A model generated the notes under the pieces. That model ran no database searches. It was given only the letters and a program-made list of their open reading frames with translations, and had not been told where the DNA came from. 64,000 nucleotides of DNA from Saprospirales bacterium (GTDB lineage: Bacteria; Bacteroidota; Bacteroidia; Chitinophagales; Saprospiraceae), in the NCBI GenBank assembly GCA_002698985.1, contig PAAY01000004.1, positions 62,001 to 126,000 of the forward strand. Reading direction: 5' to 3'. The position numbers and the translations under genes were made by a program. Positions 34,228-43,730 of the stretch are shown here, one piece after another. Every line of letters starts with the position of its first letter. The stretch's first letter is position 1.

Positions 34228-36462
34228 TTACTCGATGCGGGTGACGGTCTCCACGCTGTCAATCTTCTGGAGGTTTTTGATGACGAGATTGAGCTGGTCT
34301 TTGTTGGCCACCAGCAGACTGATTTTCCCTTCGAAATAACCTTCGTCACCTCCTTCAATGTGGAAAGAGCGTATGTTCAAACCCAGTTCTGAGGAGATTT
34401 TGTGCATCAGCCGCTCGATGACACCCACCCCCTCATCGATCCCTGTTATTTTCAGGTCTGCAACGAAAGTGGTGTCACTGCTCACTACCCATTCGGCTTT
34501 CATGACCCGGTAACCGTATTTGGCCAGCAGGTTGGTGGCGTTGGGGCAGTTGGTGCGGTGAATTTTGAGGCCGTCCTTTGAAGTCAGAAAAGCGAAGATG
34601 TCGTCACCCTGTACGGGGTTGCAGCAGTTGGCCAGCTTGTAATGGTACAATTCGGCAGGTTCTCCGTTAACCAGGATCTTGGTTTTGGGAGAGAGCTTCC
34701 TGAAAATGTGAGTTTCCTGATCTGACTCCTCCTCTGGTAGGGCATTTTTCTTTTCAGGCTCAGTTGGCTTGAGAATGAGTTTCTGTTCCTTGACTTCAAA
34801 GTCCTTAAGGACGTTGGTTAGGTTGAGGGCATCCGTGGCGATATCGAAATACAGGTCCACGTGCGATTTGTACCCGAGGTGTTTGACCAGGGTCTCTACG
34901 GCAGGCTCAAAGAGCACCTTCATGTTTTTGAGCTTCCGTTGCAGCGCTTCCTTGCCCAGTTGCCCTTTGCGACGCCGATCTTCTTTCATGGTCGATCGGA
35001 TCTTCGATCGGGCCTTCCCGGTCACCACCAGTTTTATCCAGCTTTCGTTGGGCTTTTGATTGCGGTCGGTGATGACTTCCACTTTGTCCCCCATGTTGAG
35101 CTTGTAGCCCATGGGTACGATGCGGTTGTTCACTTTCACAGCTTTGCAATGGTATCCCACATCGGTGTGGATGTGGAATGCAAAGTCCAGTGCGGTTGCG
35201 CCTTTGGGCAGGTTGATCATATCGCCCAGCGGGGTCACCACGTAGATATCATCCTGGTAAAGGTTGTTTTTGAAATCACTGATGAACTCGAGTGCGTCGG
35301 AGTTGGGGTTTTCCATGATCTCGCGCACCTGATCCAGCCATTTGTCATAAACGTCGGGCTGGCTGGAAATGCCCTTGTATTTCCAGTGGGCAGCAAAACC
35401 CCGCTCTGCAATTTCATCCATGCGCTCCGTCCGGATCTGTACCTCCACGAACCGGCCGCCCGGGCCAATTACGGTGGTGTGCAGCGATTCATAGCCGTTG
35501 GATTTGGGCATGGTGACCCAGTCTTTCAGGCGTTCCGGAATGGGCCTGTAAATGTCAGTCACGATGGAGTACACCGTCCAGCATGTGGGCTTTTCCCGTT
35601 TCTTGTCCACATCCAGAATGATGCGCACGGCAAACAGGTCGTAAACCTCTTCGAAAGGGACGTTCTTGGTTTTGATCTTGTTGTAGATGGAAGAAATGGA
35701 CTTGGCCCTGCCAAAGGCCCTGTAAGGGATGTCGTACTCTTCGATCTGTTTGCGGATGGGCGCCAGAAATTCTTCGATGAATTTCGAACGGTCCTCGGCG
35801 GTCTCCTGCAGCTTTCTGGCAATCTCCTCGTAAGCTTCCGGTTCAGTAATTTTCAGACAGAGGTCCTGAAACTCAGAACGGATGTTGTAGAGGCCGAGCC
35901 GGTGGGCCAGGGGGGCATAGATGAAGCTGGTCTCCGCGGCTATTTTGAGCTGTTTGTGTCTGGGCATGTGCCCCAGGGTACGCATGTTGTGGAGGCGGTC
36001 AGCCATTTTGATCAGTACCACTCGCACATCCACCACCAGGGTGCTCAGCACCTTTCTGAAGTTTTCAGCCTGGGGGCTCTCCGATTCACTGGTGTTGTCC
36101 AGTTTGGTCAGGCCGTCAACAATCTTGGCAACCTTCTCACCAAATTCTTCTTTGATGTCTTCCAGACTGAGGTCGGTATCCTCGACGACATCGTGCAGCA
36201 GGGCGCAGACGGCAGCCGTAGGGCCAAGCCCGATTTCCTCGATGCAAATGCGGGCCACCTCGATGGGATGCATGATGTATGGCTCACCGGCTTTGCGGCG
36301 CTGTTTTTCATGGGCTTTGGCTGCCAGTTCAAAAGCCTTGCGTATCTGCTCCTGGTCGTTTCCTTTCATCTTCCCATGTAGCAAACGCAATAGCTGACGG
36401 TAGGCGTTCTGTATCTCCTTCCGTTCCTCCTCTGTTATGGGTTTAACCGTTCCTGCTGGCAT
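34228..36462 (-). CDS. spoT: Bifunctional (p)ppGpp synthetase/hydrolase RelA/SpoT
   Basis: A 744-residue stringent-response enzyme with all domains. HD hydrolase (about 45-200) keeps HPIEVAR and LLHDVVEDTD, so hydrolysis is likely intact. The synthetase follows (about 240-370) with RAFGRAKSISSIYNKIKTK and SLHTTVIGPGGRFVEVQIRTERM. TGS (about 400-460, VVTPLGDMINLPKGATALDFAFHIHTDVG), then helical/zinc-finger-like and ACT regions to the end (DLKITGIDEGVGVIERLMHKISSELG). It makes and degrades the alarmone (p)ppGpp. It heads a unit with the GT2 and TPR genes. Confidence 0.96.
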   Translation of the reverse strand: MPAGTVKPITEEERKEIQNAYRQLLRLLHGKMKGNDQEQIRKAFELAAKAHEKQRRKAGEPYIMHPIEVARICIEEIGLGPTAAVCALLHDVVEDTDLSLEDIKEEFGEKVAKIVDGLTKLDNTSESESPQAENFRKVLSTLVVDVRVVLIKMADRLHNMRTLGHMPRHKQLKIAAETSFIYAPLAHRLGLYNIRSEFQDLCLKITEPEAYEEIARKLQETAEDRSKFIEEFLAPIRKQIEEYDIPYRAFGRAKSISSIYNKIKTKNVPFEEVYDLFAVRIILDVDKKREKPTCWTVYSIVTDIYRPIPERLKDWVTMPKSNGYESLHTTVIGPGGRFVEVQIRTERMDEIAERGFAAHWKYKGISSQPDVYDKWLDQVREIMENPNSDALEFISDFKNNLYQDDIYVVTPLGDMINLPKGATALDFAFHIHTDVGYHCKAVKVNNRIVPMGYKLNMGDKVEVITDRNQKPNESWIKLVVTGKARSKIRSTMKEDRRRKGQLGKEALQRKLKNMKVLFEPAVETLVKHLGYKSHVDLYFDIATDALNLTNVLKDFEVKEQKLILKPTEPEKKNALPEEESDQETHIFRKLSPKTKILVNGEPAELYHYKLANCCNPVQGDDIFAFLTSKDGLKIHRTNCPNATNLLAKYGYRVMKAEWVVSSDTTFVADLKITGIDEGVGVIERLMHKISSELGLNIRSFHIEGGDEGYFEGKISLLVANKDQLNLVIKNLQKIDSVETVTRIE

Positions 36463-36677
36463 CTTTTACATTTATGAGGTTGGAGAACAAAGTGGATCAA
36501 TGGCTCCACGATTGCTGCTTTACACAAAACTATGTATTTCTTTTACACAGCTTTCTTCACCTCTGAACTTATACATGATTTTCTTTTTCCTTCGGTAAAC
36601 AATTGGATGGGATATGAAGTTGTTTCGGCCCTGATTTGAATTCATCTGTAAGCCAACCTTAATCTCAAAAAGCTATG

Positions 36678-36685
36678 TATCTTTG
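36678..36685 (+). promoter_or_regulatory. Candidate -7 box for tRNA-Leu
   Basis: TATCTTTG matches TAnnTTTG 49 bases before the mature tRNA 5' end. No clear -33 TTTG at standard distance. The 271-base gap 36463-36733 otherwise holds one CCTTCGGTAAAC motif (36589) and a possible relA-side -7 box TAGTTTTG on the minus strand (36532-36525). Confidence 0.4.
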
Positions 36686-36733
36686 CGGCTCTTTTGCCAA
36701 AAGGGAAATCTGTTCATTGATTTTCAACAAAAT

Positions 36734-36815
36734 GCAGGTGTGGCGAAATTGGTAGACGCGCCAGACTTAGGATCTGGTCCCGCGAGGGGTGGGGGTTCGA
36801 GTCCCTCCACCTGCA
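36734..36815 (+). tRNA. tRNA-Leu (UAG anticodon)
   Basis: An 82-base class II tRNA. Acceptor GCAGGTG (36734-36740) pairs with CACCTGC (36808-36814), discriminator A815. Anticodon stem CCAGA/TCTGG encloses loop CTTAGGA, anticodon TAG at 36768-36770. A variable arm and T arm GGGGG-TTCGAGT-CCCTC follow. CCA is not encoded. Confidence 0.96.
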
Positions 36816-36979
36816 CTGTTTATAGCTTATCGTTTTCAGGAAGACATCCATCAGTTATTTAACCTCTCTCAAACTGTTCCTTCAGAATGGCTGTGTTGCT
36901 GACCTTACTCAACTTCATGGTCAGGTGGGTGTTCCTGAAACCGCAATTTTTCTGTTCAATTATCGAAAGCCGTTAAATC

Positions 36980-38437
36980 ATGCCCAAAGTAAATCTGGAA
37001 GAAATTGACAAATTGAATGCAGTGGTTGACATTGCAGTTACACCTGAGGACTATGAGCCTGAGATGAAGAAAGAGCTGAAGAAGCTGGCCACTTCTCAAA
37101 ACATGAAGGGGTTCAGGAAGGGTAAAACACCCATCAGCTTTATCAAAAAGGTTTACGGGAAGGGAGTACTTGGTGAAATAGTGTCCAAGATGTTTTCCGA
37201 AGAGCTGGACAAGATCATGCGCAGCGAAGACGCGAAGTACATTGGCAGTCCGCTGCTCGTCAAAGGCCAGCCCCAACTCGATTTCAATCCTGATGCTAAA
37301 GAAACCTATTCCTTGAAGTTTGAACTGGGCAAAGCGCCTGAGTTTGAAGTGAAAGGCCTGGACGAGAACAAGGAATTCACCCTCTTCAAGCTCAAAGTGG
37401 ATGACAAGCAAGTAGATGACGAGTACAAGCGAGTACTCGAAAGCTGGGGCAAAGAAGAAGAGACGGATGAACCGGTTGAGACTGGTTTTATAGTGAAGAT
37501 CAATGCCAAAGAACTGGACCAGAACGGCGCTGCAAAAGAAGATGGCATTGATTCAACCTTCCACCTGCGGATCAATGAAGAAATGAGCGATGACTTCGTC
37601 AAGGCAGTGTCCGGCAAAAAGAAAGGAGACAAGTTCCAATTCAACCTCTTCAAGGTTTTCAAAGAGGGCAAGCCAGAGGATATCAAGCGCAGCCTGCTCA
37701 AGCTGAGCGATGAGGAGATTGAAAGCCGGGAGGTAGGCGAGAACTTCGAGTTGGAAATTGCCGAAGTGAAAAAGCTCATTCCTGCCGAGGCCAACCAGGA
37801 GTTGTTCGACAAAGTGTTTGGCGAAGGTGAGGTGAGCAAAGAGGAAGAAGCCAAAGCCAGAATCAAAGGGTCCTTACAGTCCCGCAAATTGCTTGAAGGT
37901 AATTCACTCCTGTTTCGCGAGATGAGGAACTACCTCGTTGATCAAAACCGGGCAGATATGCCCCTGCCAGAGGATTTCCTCAAGCGCTATGTGCAGGAAG
38001 AGAATGCCCGGGAAGCTGAGCGCATTCTGGAAAAATTTGACGAATTTCTCGATGACCTGCGCTGGGATTTGATTGCCTCAAAACTCATCAAGCAATTTGA
38101 GGTGGAGGTAAGTGCCGAGGATGTGCGCAATGCAACTGCTGCTGAAATCAGGCAATACATGGGTGGTTACGGAGACCAGGCTTTCCTCGACAGCATGGTG
38201 ACCAGAATGCTGCAAAACCAGGATCATGTGCGTCGCACTTACGAAAGGGTTATGTACGACAAGCTCTACGGCAAACTGAAAGAGGCATTCAAAGTGGTGG
38301 ACAAGGAAGTCGAGGAGGAGAAGCTGGATGAAATGTACGCCGAGGTTTTCAAGAGCGAGGAACCAGCGGTGGATTCAGAAGACAACAATGAAGAACCCGC
38401 CAGTGAAGAATCAGGTTCTGAAGAGGTGACAGCTTAA
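36980..38437 (+). CDS. tig: Trigger factor
   Basis: A 485-residue ribosome-associated chaperone. The ribosome-binding loop appears as MKGFRKGKTPISFIKKVYG (about 40-60). A PPIase-like insert lies at about 150-240 but lacks obvious FKBP catalytic identity, and a helical C-terminal chaperone region ends in a very acidic tail (EEKLDEMYAEVFKSEEPAVDSEDNNEEP...). Longer than the E. coli protein (432) mainly because of that tail. It stands directly before clpP and clpX, the conserved tig-clpP-clpX order, but intervening promoter and terminator sequences suggest separate transcripts as well. Confidence 0.94.
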   Translation: MPKVNLEEIDKLNAVVDIAVTPEDYEPEMKKELKKLATSQNMKGFRKGKTPISFIKKVYGKGVLGEIVSKMFSEELDKIMRSEDAKYIGSPLLVKGQPQLDFNPDAKETYSLKFELGKAPEFEVKGLDENKEFTLFKLKVDDKQVDDEYKRVLESWGKEEETDEPVETGFIVKINAKELDQNGAAKEDGIDSTFHLRINEEMSDDFVKAVSGKKKGDKFQFNLFKVFKEGKPEDIKRSLLKLSDEEIESREVGENFELEIAEVKKLIPAEANQELFDKVFGEGEVSKEEEAKARIKGSLQSRKLLEGNSLLFREMRNYLVDQNRADMPLPEDFLKRYVQEENAREAERILEKFDEFLDDLRWDLIASKLIKQFEVEVSAEDVRNATAAEIRQYMGGYGDQAFLDSMVTRMLQNQDHVRRTYERVMYDKLYGKLKEAFKVVDKEVEEEKLDEMYAEVFKSEEPAVDSEDNNEEPASEESGSEEVTA

Positions 38438-38452
38438 GGTGTAAAACCTATG

Positions 38453-38479
38453 TTTGCCTTTTCCGTTAAACTACCTTTG
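38453..38479 (+). promoter_or_regulatory. Candidate promoter of clpP
   Basis: TTTG (38453-38456), 15-base spacer, TACCTTTG (38472-38479); spacer slightly short of the usual 17-23. Leader of about 50 bases. Confidence 0.45.
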
Positions 38480-38538
38480 AATCCAGGCGTTCCTAATGCA
38501 TCCTGATTTATTGAAGTAATCAAACATTTTATAGCACC

Positions 38539-39249
38539 ATGTTTCAAAAAGATGAATTCCTCAAGTATGCAACCAAGCACCTCGGCATGAGTCGTATGCA
38601 CCTCGAGACCTATGCCGAGAAAGCGAATACCCTTGTTCCGAATATCCAGGGCTTCACCCCTGCCGTGATTGAAGAGCGTGAGATGAGGGTGGCGGTAATG
38701 GACGTTTTCAGCCGCCTGATGATGGACCGGATCATTTTCATGGGAGTGCCCATTGATTCTTATGTGGCCAATGTGATCCAGGCCCAGTTGCTGTTCTTAG
38801 ATTCCACCGATCCCAAGCGCGACATTCAGATGTACATCAACAGCCCCGGTGGTTCCGTTACTGCCGGTATGGGCATTTACGATACCATGCAATACATCTC
38901 TCCGGATGTTGGAACCATTTGCACGGGTATGGCTGCCTCTATGGGCGCCGTGTTGCTTTGCGCCGGCACCAAGGGCAAGCGCACCTGTCTGGAGCACAGC
39001 CGTGTGATGATACACCAGCCAATGGGAGGTATGCAGGGTCAGGTTTCAGACATGGAAATTTCCTATCGCCTGATCAAAGCCATGCAGAAAGAGCTTTACG
39101 AAATCATGTCGCACCACACAGGCCAGCCTTACGAGAAGATTGAGCAGGACTGTGACCGCGACAACTGGATGACGGCTCCGGAAGCCAAAGAGTATGGCCT
39201 CGTTGACGAGGTACTCGTTCGCCCTGACAGGGATGGAGCCAAAAAGTAA
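38539..39249 (+). CDS. clpP: ATP-dependent Clp protease proteolytic subunit
   Basis: A 236-residue serine protease subunit. Catalytic triad S134 (CTGMAASMGAVLL), H159 (SRVMIHQPMGG) and D208 (DRDNWMTAPEAKEYGLVDE). The N-terminal 30 residues are a little longer than in E. coli and may include a propeptide. It assembles as a double heptamer and works with ClpX, encoded next. Confidence 0.97.
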   Translation: MFQKDEFLKYATKHLGMSRMHLETYAEKANTLVPNIQGFTPAVIEEREMRVAVMDVFSRLMMDRIIFMGVPIDSYVANVIQAQLLFLDSTDPKRDIQMYINSPGGSVTAGMGIYDTMQYISPDVGTICTGMAASMGAVLLCAGTKGKRTCLEHSRVMIHQPMGGMQGQVSDMEISYRLIKAMQKELYEIMSHHTGQPYEKIEQDCDRDNWMTAPEAKEYGLVDEVLVRPDRDGAKK

Positions 39250-39263
39250 CCATCTGCAAGACC

Positions 39264-39310
39264 GGAAAATGGGTTCGCCGTTTGCATTGCCTCTGCGAGC
39301 CCATTTTTCT
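39264..39310 (+). terminator. Terminator between clpP and clpX
   Basis: AAAATGGGTTCGC (39266-39278) pairs with GCGAGCCCATTTT (39295-39307), one wobble, with a T run. Confidence 0.85.
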
Positions 39311-39422
39311 TGAATTGATTTTTATACTCCATGCTTTTCAATATTCAGGCGCCGGCAGATTACATGGGGCTGAACCCATCAAATCGGCGTACTGATTCAG
39401 GGAAAGTAGAAACAGTATCATC

Positions 39423-40685
39423 ATGAGAAAGAGCAAACAGGATTACAGGTGTTCGTTTTGTGGCAAGGATAAATCCGAAGCGATGATCCTCATCGCCGGT
39501 ATCGATGGTCACATCTGTGAGACCTGCGCCGAACAGGCAATGGACATCGTAGAGGAGGAGCTTTACGGGCAAAACAAACGCAGCAAGAAGGCTCCCTCAG
39601 CCAAGCCCTCCAATTTCGTATTGCCTGATTCCGTAACTCCCAAAGAAATCAAAGCCTACCTCGATCAATATGTCATCGGACAAGAAGAGGCCAAGAAGAC
39701 CCTCTCCGTGGCGGTTTACAACCACTACAAGCGGTTGCGCCAGGAAACCGATGACGATGTAGAGATCGAAAAATCGAACGTCCTTTTCGTGGGTGAAACA
39801 GGTACGGGAAAGACCCTGATGGCCAAAACCATTGCCAACTTCCTGAACGTACCCTTTGCCATCGTAGATGCTACCGTTTTTACCGAAGCAGGCTATGTCG
39901 GTGAAGACGTTGAGAGTATCCTTTCACGCCTGCTCCAGGTCTGCGATTACGATGTGGCCGCAGCCGAAAAGGGCATCGTTTACATTGACGAGATCGATAA
40001 AATCGCCCGGAAAAGTGACAATCCATCCATCACCCGTGACGTGTCAGGTGAGGGTGTTCAGCAAGGTCTTCTGAAAATGCTGGAAGGAACGGATGTAAGT
40101 GTACCGCCACAGGGTGGACGCAAACACCCCGAGCAGAAGATGGTGAAGGTCAATACCCAAAACATTCTGTTTATCTGCGGCGGTGCCTTTGACGGGATCG
40201 AAAAAGTTATTGCCCGAAGGTTGAACACCCACGTCATTGGCTTCAAAGCCGATGAGAAAGAAAGGGTGGATGAGGAGAACCTTATTTCTTATGTCAACCA
40301 GCAGGACCTCAAGCGCTTTGGTTTGATTCCTGAACTGGTGGGGCGTCTGCCGGTGGTTACTTACCTGGAACCACTCGGATTGGACACCCTGCGCCGGATA
40401 TTGGTAGAGCCGAAGAATTCCATCCTCAAGCAATACACCAAGCTTTTTGCCCTGGAAGGCATCAAACTGAATGTAACTCCCGAGGCCATCGATTACATCG
40501 CCCGCAAAGCCCTTGAATTCAAACTCGGGGCGAGGGGCCTGCGCTCTATTTGCGAAGCGATCATGGTGGACGCAATGTTTGAGTTGCCCTCGAAAAAAGA
40601 TGATGTCAAAGAATTTACGCTTACCGAAGAATACGCCATGAAACAGCTCGAGCACTCGAAACTGAAAGTGCTAAAGGCCGCCTGA
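39423..40685 (+). CDS. clpX: ATP-dependent Clp protease ATP-binding subunit ClpX
   Basis: A 420-residue AAA+ unfoldase. N-terminal zinc-binding domain with C10, C13, C32, C35 ([10 protein letters not shown]...CETC); Walker A GETGTGKT; Walker [14 protein letters not shown]; the pore loop [10 protein letters not shown]-terminal sensor-2 region LGARGLRSI. It recognises and unfolds substrates for ClpP. Length and motifs are standard. Confidence 0.97.
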   Translation: MRKSKQDYRCSFCGKDKSEAMILIAGIDGHICETCAEQAMDIVEEELYGQNKRSKKAPSAKPSNFVLPDSVTPKEIKAYLDQYVIGQEEAKKTLSVAVYNHYKRLRQETDDDVEIEKSNVLFVGETGTGKTLMAKTIANFLNVPFAIVDATVFTEAGYVGEDVESILSRLLQVCDYDVAAAEKGIVYIDEIDKIARKSDNPSITRDVSGEGVQQGLLKMLEGTDVSVPPQGGRKHPEQKMVKVNTQNILFICGGAFDGIEKVIARRLNTHVIGFKADEKERVDEENLISYVNQQDLKRFGLIPELVGRLPVVTYLEPLGLDTLRRILVEPKNSILKQYTKLFALEGIKLNVTPEAIDYIARKALEFKLGARGLRSICEAIMVDAMFELPSKKDDVKEFTLTEEYAMKQLEHSKLKVLKAA

Positions 40686-40705
40686 TGAGGCATTGTTTCA
40701 TCTTC

Positions 40706-40746
40706 GAAAACTCCCGGTAATGGTTTGCCGGGAGTTTTCGTTTTCC
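40706..40746 (+). terminator. Terminator after clpX
   Basis: GAAAACTCCCGG (40706-40717) pairs perfectly with CCGGGAGTTTTC (40728-40739), followed by GTTTTC. Confidence 0.92.
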
Positions 40747-40863
40747 TGACAGGAATGAAAACCATGTACCTGCGGACAGTCAGCCCGATACACCTGTTCC
40801 CAGTAAATCCTCTTCTTTTTTTTGTGCAACTTGCGCTTCGCCGGATCCAAACTCACAATTCAC

Positions 40864-42003
40864 ATGAAACGAATCCTCCTGTTTTTGGTAGTGCTTGGGC
40901 TTTTCTCGGCCTGCGGCCAACGCCAACTCGTTGAGCCCGAACTGCCCAGGCCCGTCCCCGATGATTCCATTTCATTTAACCCTCCGAAAAATATCATTCT
41001 GTTGATTGGTGACGGAATGGGGATCGCCCAGATAACCGCAGGAATGTACTCCAACGGGAACCAACTGAACCTGGAGCGCTGCAAGTACATCGGTCTTCAC
41101 ATCCCCTATTCTTCGGACAACCTCGTGACAGACTCTGCGGCCGGCGCCACAGCCTTCGCCTGCGGCATCAAAACTTACAACGGCGCCATTGGTGTGGATC
41201 CTTCCAAGAAAGCAGTTCCCAATATCGTGGAACAGGTTTCAGCCATGGGCATGGAAACCGGGCTGGTTGTAACATCCACCATTACCCATGCCACCCCCGC
41301 TGCATTTTATGCCCACCAGCCACGGAGAGACATGTACGAGGCCATCGCTGCCGACCTTGCCGCATCCGAAATAGATTTTTTCGTAGGTGGCGGAACGACG
41401 GACTTTGTGGGCCGCCAGGATGGCCGGAACCTGATCGATGAGATGAGAAACAATGGCTTTTTTCTGACGGATTCAGCCACCGTGAGTTTTGACAAGGTGC
41501 AAATACCCTTCGATAAAAAATTTGGCTACTTCTCCTCTCCCAATGCTCCGGTGAAAGCTTCCGAAGGGCGTGACTATCTCCCCCTCGCAACCCAAAAGGC
41601 CATCCAGTACCTGAAGCGAAACGGAGGCAAGAAAGGATTCTTTCTGATGGTGGAGGGCTCACAGATCGACTGGGGCGGCCATGCCAATGACTCGGATTAC
41701 ATCGTGTCGGAAATGCTCGATTTCGACAAGGCGGTCGGCGCTGCACTGGATTTTGCGGAAGAGGACGGTAATACCCTGGTCATCATCACTGCCGACCATG
41801 AAACAGGTGGCTACTCTATCCTGCCCGGCTCGGAAATGAATAAGATCCGGCCTGGTTTCACCACCGATTCACATACGGCTTCGCTGATTCCAGTCTTTGC
41901 CTTTGGCCCGGGGCAGGAGTTGTTCACAGGTGTTTATGAAAACACAGCCATTTACCACAAAATGGTGAGAGCGCTAAGTTTGAGTAAGAAGCTTCAGCCC
42001 TGA
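40864..42003 (+). CDS. Alkaline phosphatase family lipoprotein
   Basis: A 379-residue exported phosphatase. The lipoprotein signal MKRILLFLVVLGLFSAC (C17) fixes the ATG at 40864 over an in-frame start at 40822. Metal ligand D50 in NIILLIGDGMG, nucleophile S91 in VTDSAAGATAFACG, and later VEGSQIDWGGHAND, ITADHETGG and TDSHTASLIPVFAFGPG, the zinc ligands of the PhoA fold. It hydrolyses phosphomonoesters outside the cytoplasm. No Pho-box was recognised. Confidence 0.93.
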   Translation: MKRILLFLVVLGLFSACGQRQLVEPELPRPVPDDSISFNPPKNIILLIGDGMGIAQITAGMYSNGNQLNLERCKYIGLHIPYSSDNLVTDSAAGATAFACGIKTYNGAIGVDPSKKAVPNIVEQVSAMGMETGLVVTSTITHATPAAFYAHQPRRDMYEAIAADLAASEIDFFVGGGTTDFVGRQDGRNLIDEMRNNGFFLTDSATVSFDKVQIPFDKKFGYFSSPNAPVKASEGRDYLPLATQKAIQYLKRNGGKKGFFLMVEGSQIDWGGHANDSDYIVSEMLDFDKAVGAALDFAEEDGNTLVIITADHETGGYSILPGSEMNKIRPGFTTDSHTASLIPVFAFGPGQELFTGVYENTAIYHKMVRALSLSKKLQP

Positions 42004-42021
42004 TACGGTGATCGGTGGCAA

Positions 42022-42068
42022 AAAGAAAAGCGGCAGCTTCTTTGACGGAAGTGCCGCTTTTCTTTTTG
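42022..42068. terminator. Bidirectional terminator, alkaline phosphatase / YeeE operon
   Basis: AAAAGCGGCA (42026-42035) pairs with TGCCGCTTTT (42052-42061), flanked by A-rich and T-rich runs; an inner GCTTC/GGAAG pairing extends the stem. Confidence 0.85.
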
Positions 42069-42084
42069 AGGAAATGCCTTCTGA

Positions 42085-42612
42085 TCAATTCGGCAGTTTC
42101 TCCCTGAGCAATCCGTACACCCAGGTGCCTGCAATGGCGCTGATGATGGTTACGCCGACGGCGGTGAAGCCCATTCCGAGTTGGGCAAAAAGTGGCCCCG
42201 GACAGGCCCCTGTAATGGCCCAGCCAATTCCAAAGATCAAACCTCCGTAAACCTGGCCTTTCAGGAAGCGCTTGTCAGTGAACACGATGGACTCCCCATC
42301 GATGGTTTTTGCCTTGAACTTTTTGATGAGGAATACGGAAATCATGCCTGTTACGACGGCCACTCCCATGACCCCATACATGTGAAAGGATTCCAGCCGG
42401 AACATTTCCTGAATGCGGAACCAGGAAACCACTTCGGATTTTACGAGGGCAATTCCAAATAACACGCCTGCCACCAGGTAGCGCAGGTTGACAAACCAGG
42501 GTTTCGTATCATCAACCTCACTGACGTTGACACACTGGGCATTTTGAGAGCGGATCTCAAAATCCTTTTGCTTATCGATTCCAGGTGAATCTGAATTAAT
42601 ATCCTTAGTCAT
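42085..42612 (-). CDS. YeeE/YedE-family transporter subunit (half 2, DUF6691-like)
   Basis: A 175-residue protein with about four membrane helices. A hydrophilic, cysteine-containing N-terminal region of about 40 residues is followed by FGIALVKSEVVSWFRIQEMF and a GIGWAITGACPGPLFAQLG motif bearing the conserved cysteine of the YeeE thiosulfate-transporter fold. In many bacteria this half protein is encoded next to a second half, as here. It probably imports thiosulfate or a related sulfur compound. The stop is 17 bases from the terminator; it is the last gene of the sulfur operon. Confidence 0.88.
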   Translation of the reverse strand: MTKDINSDSPGIDKQKDFEIRSQNAQCVNVSEVDDTKPWFVNLRYLVAGVLFGIALVKSEVVSWFRIQEMFRLESFHMYGVMGVAVVTGMISVFLIKKFKAKTIDGESIVFTDKRFLKGQVYGGLIFGIGWAITGACPGPLFAQLGMGFTAVGVTIISAIAGTWVYGLLREKLPN

Positions 42613-42621
42613 AATATTGAT

Positions 42622-43191
42622 TTAAAGTTTGAGGAGAAAAGGAACAATCAAATTGGCAGAGATGAACCCGCCAATCATGAACATAATGGTGGCCACCAAT
42701 GAGGGCCATTGCAGATTGGAAAGCCCCATGATGGCGTGGCCGCTGGTACAGCCGCCGGCATAACGGGTGCCAAAGCCAACCAGAAATCCTCCGATTACGA
42801 AGAAAAACAAGCCTTTCAGGCTGAACAGCATGTCCCACGAAAAGAGTTGGACAGGCAGCATTTTGGAGTAATCGTCAATGCCGTATTGTTCCAGATCAGT
42901 GGCCAGTGTGGGAGCCACCTGGATGGGGTCGGGTGTCATCAGGAATTGCGAAGCGATGAAAGCCCCGATGACAATGCCTGCCACAAAAAACAGGTTCCAC
43001 ACCTCCTTTTTCCAGTTGTATTTGAAAAACGGAATATCAGCAGGGATGCAAGCTGCACAGATGTGACGCAGGTTGCCGCTGATGCCAAAATGCTTATTGC
43101 CCAGCAAGAGCAACATGGGTACGGTGAGGCCAATCACCACTCCTGCCGGTGCCCAATGCCAGGGCTGGCTGATAAATTCTAACACAGTCAT
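42622..43191 (-). CDS. YeeE/YedE-family transporter subunit (half 1)
   Basis: A 189-residue membrane protein with about five helices and the signature FGTRYAGGCTSGHAIMGLSNLQWPS, which carries the cysteine that contacts thiosulfate in YeeE structures. With the next gene, 9 bases downstream, it makes one complete YeeE-like inverted-repeat transporter. A ring of additional cysteines (HICAACIPADIP) is present in the N-terminal third. Confidence 0.9.
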   Translation of the reverse strand: MTVLEFISQPWHWAPAGVVIGLTVPMLLLLGNKHFGISGNLRHICAACIPADIPFFKYNWKKEVWNLFFVAGIVIGAFIASQFLMTPDPIQVAPTLATDLEQYGIDDYSKMLPVQLFSWDMLFSLKGLFFFVIGGFLVGFGTRYAGGCTSGHAIMGLSNLQWPSLVATIMFMIGGFISANLIVPFLLKL

Positions 43192-43259
43192 TTTTTCTAT
43201 GGGTTTGTTCCGGGCTGCGAAACATTGCAGGAATACTTTCGCACCACCCGGATAGGAAA

Positions 43260-43712
43260 TTATTGTTGTTGCGTCCAGGCTTTGTAACCGCCAAGCAGGT
43301 TGTAGCAGTGTTTAAAGCCTTTGGAGGCCATCATGTTGCAGGTCTTTGCGCTGCGGTTGCCGCTGCGGCAATAGACCAGGTAGGTTTTTTCCGGATCCAG
43401 TTTCTCGATCTCGCTTTCGAAATTGTCACTGTAAAAATCAATTTCGATTGCACCGTCGATCTTTCCCTGAGCCGTTTCATCCGGGGTGCGCACATCCAGG
43501 ATGACCACTCCCGGCTCCTTCATTTTTTCTTTGAAGGCAGCCACTTCGAGGTTGGTGAAAGGGAGCTGGGTGGTATCGGCAACGGTCTCAGTTGTTGCAG
43601 CTGCCTGCTGTTCAACGGCAGCGGTGTTTTGTTGGCCATTGTTGTCAGTTGCATCCTGACAGGCGGAACACAGGCCTGAGAAAACCAAGAATGAGAGGAG
43701 AATGGATTTCAT
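43260..43712 (-). CDS. Rhodanese-like lipoprotein
   Basis: A 150-residue exported protein. Lipoprotein signal MKSILLSFLVFSGLCSAC (C18), a Gln/Ala/Thr-rich linker (about 19-50), then a single rhodanese domain with VVILDVRTPDETAQGKI and the active-site loop CRSGNRSAKTC. The active cysteine would carry a persulfide. Placement just before two YeeE halves suggests it hands or receives sulfane sulfur at the cell surface or periplasm (inference). Confidence 0.92.
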   Translation of the reverse strand: MKSILLSFLVFSGLCSACQDATDNNGQQNTAAVEQQAAATTETVADTTQLPFTNLEVAAFKEKMKEPGVVILDVRTPDETAQGKIDGAIEIDFYSDNFESEIEKLDPEKTYLVYCRSGNRSAKTCNMMASKGFKHCYNLLGGYKAWTQQQ

Positions 43713-43730
43713 AACGTCTCTTGTTTTACT

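Noticed and set aside
34861-36381. Long open frame (506 codons) on the plus strand opposite spoT
   Set aside because: It mirrors a complete, well-conserved RelA/SpoT gene; the product is His/Val/Gly-rich without family signs, a shadow of codon bias.
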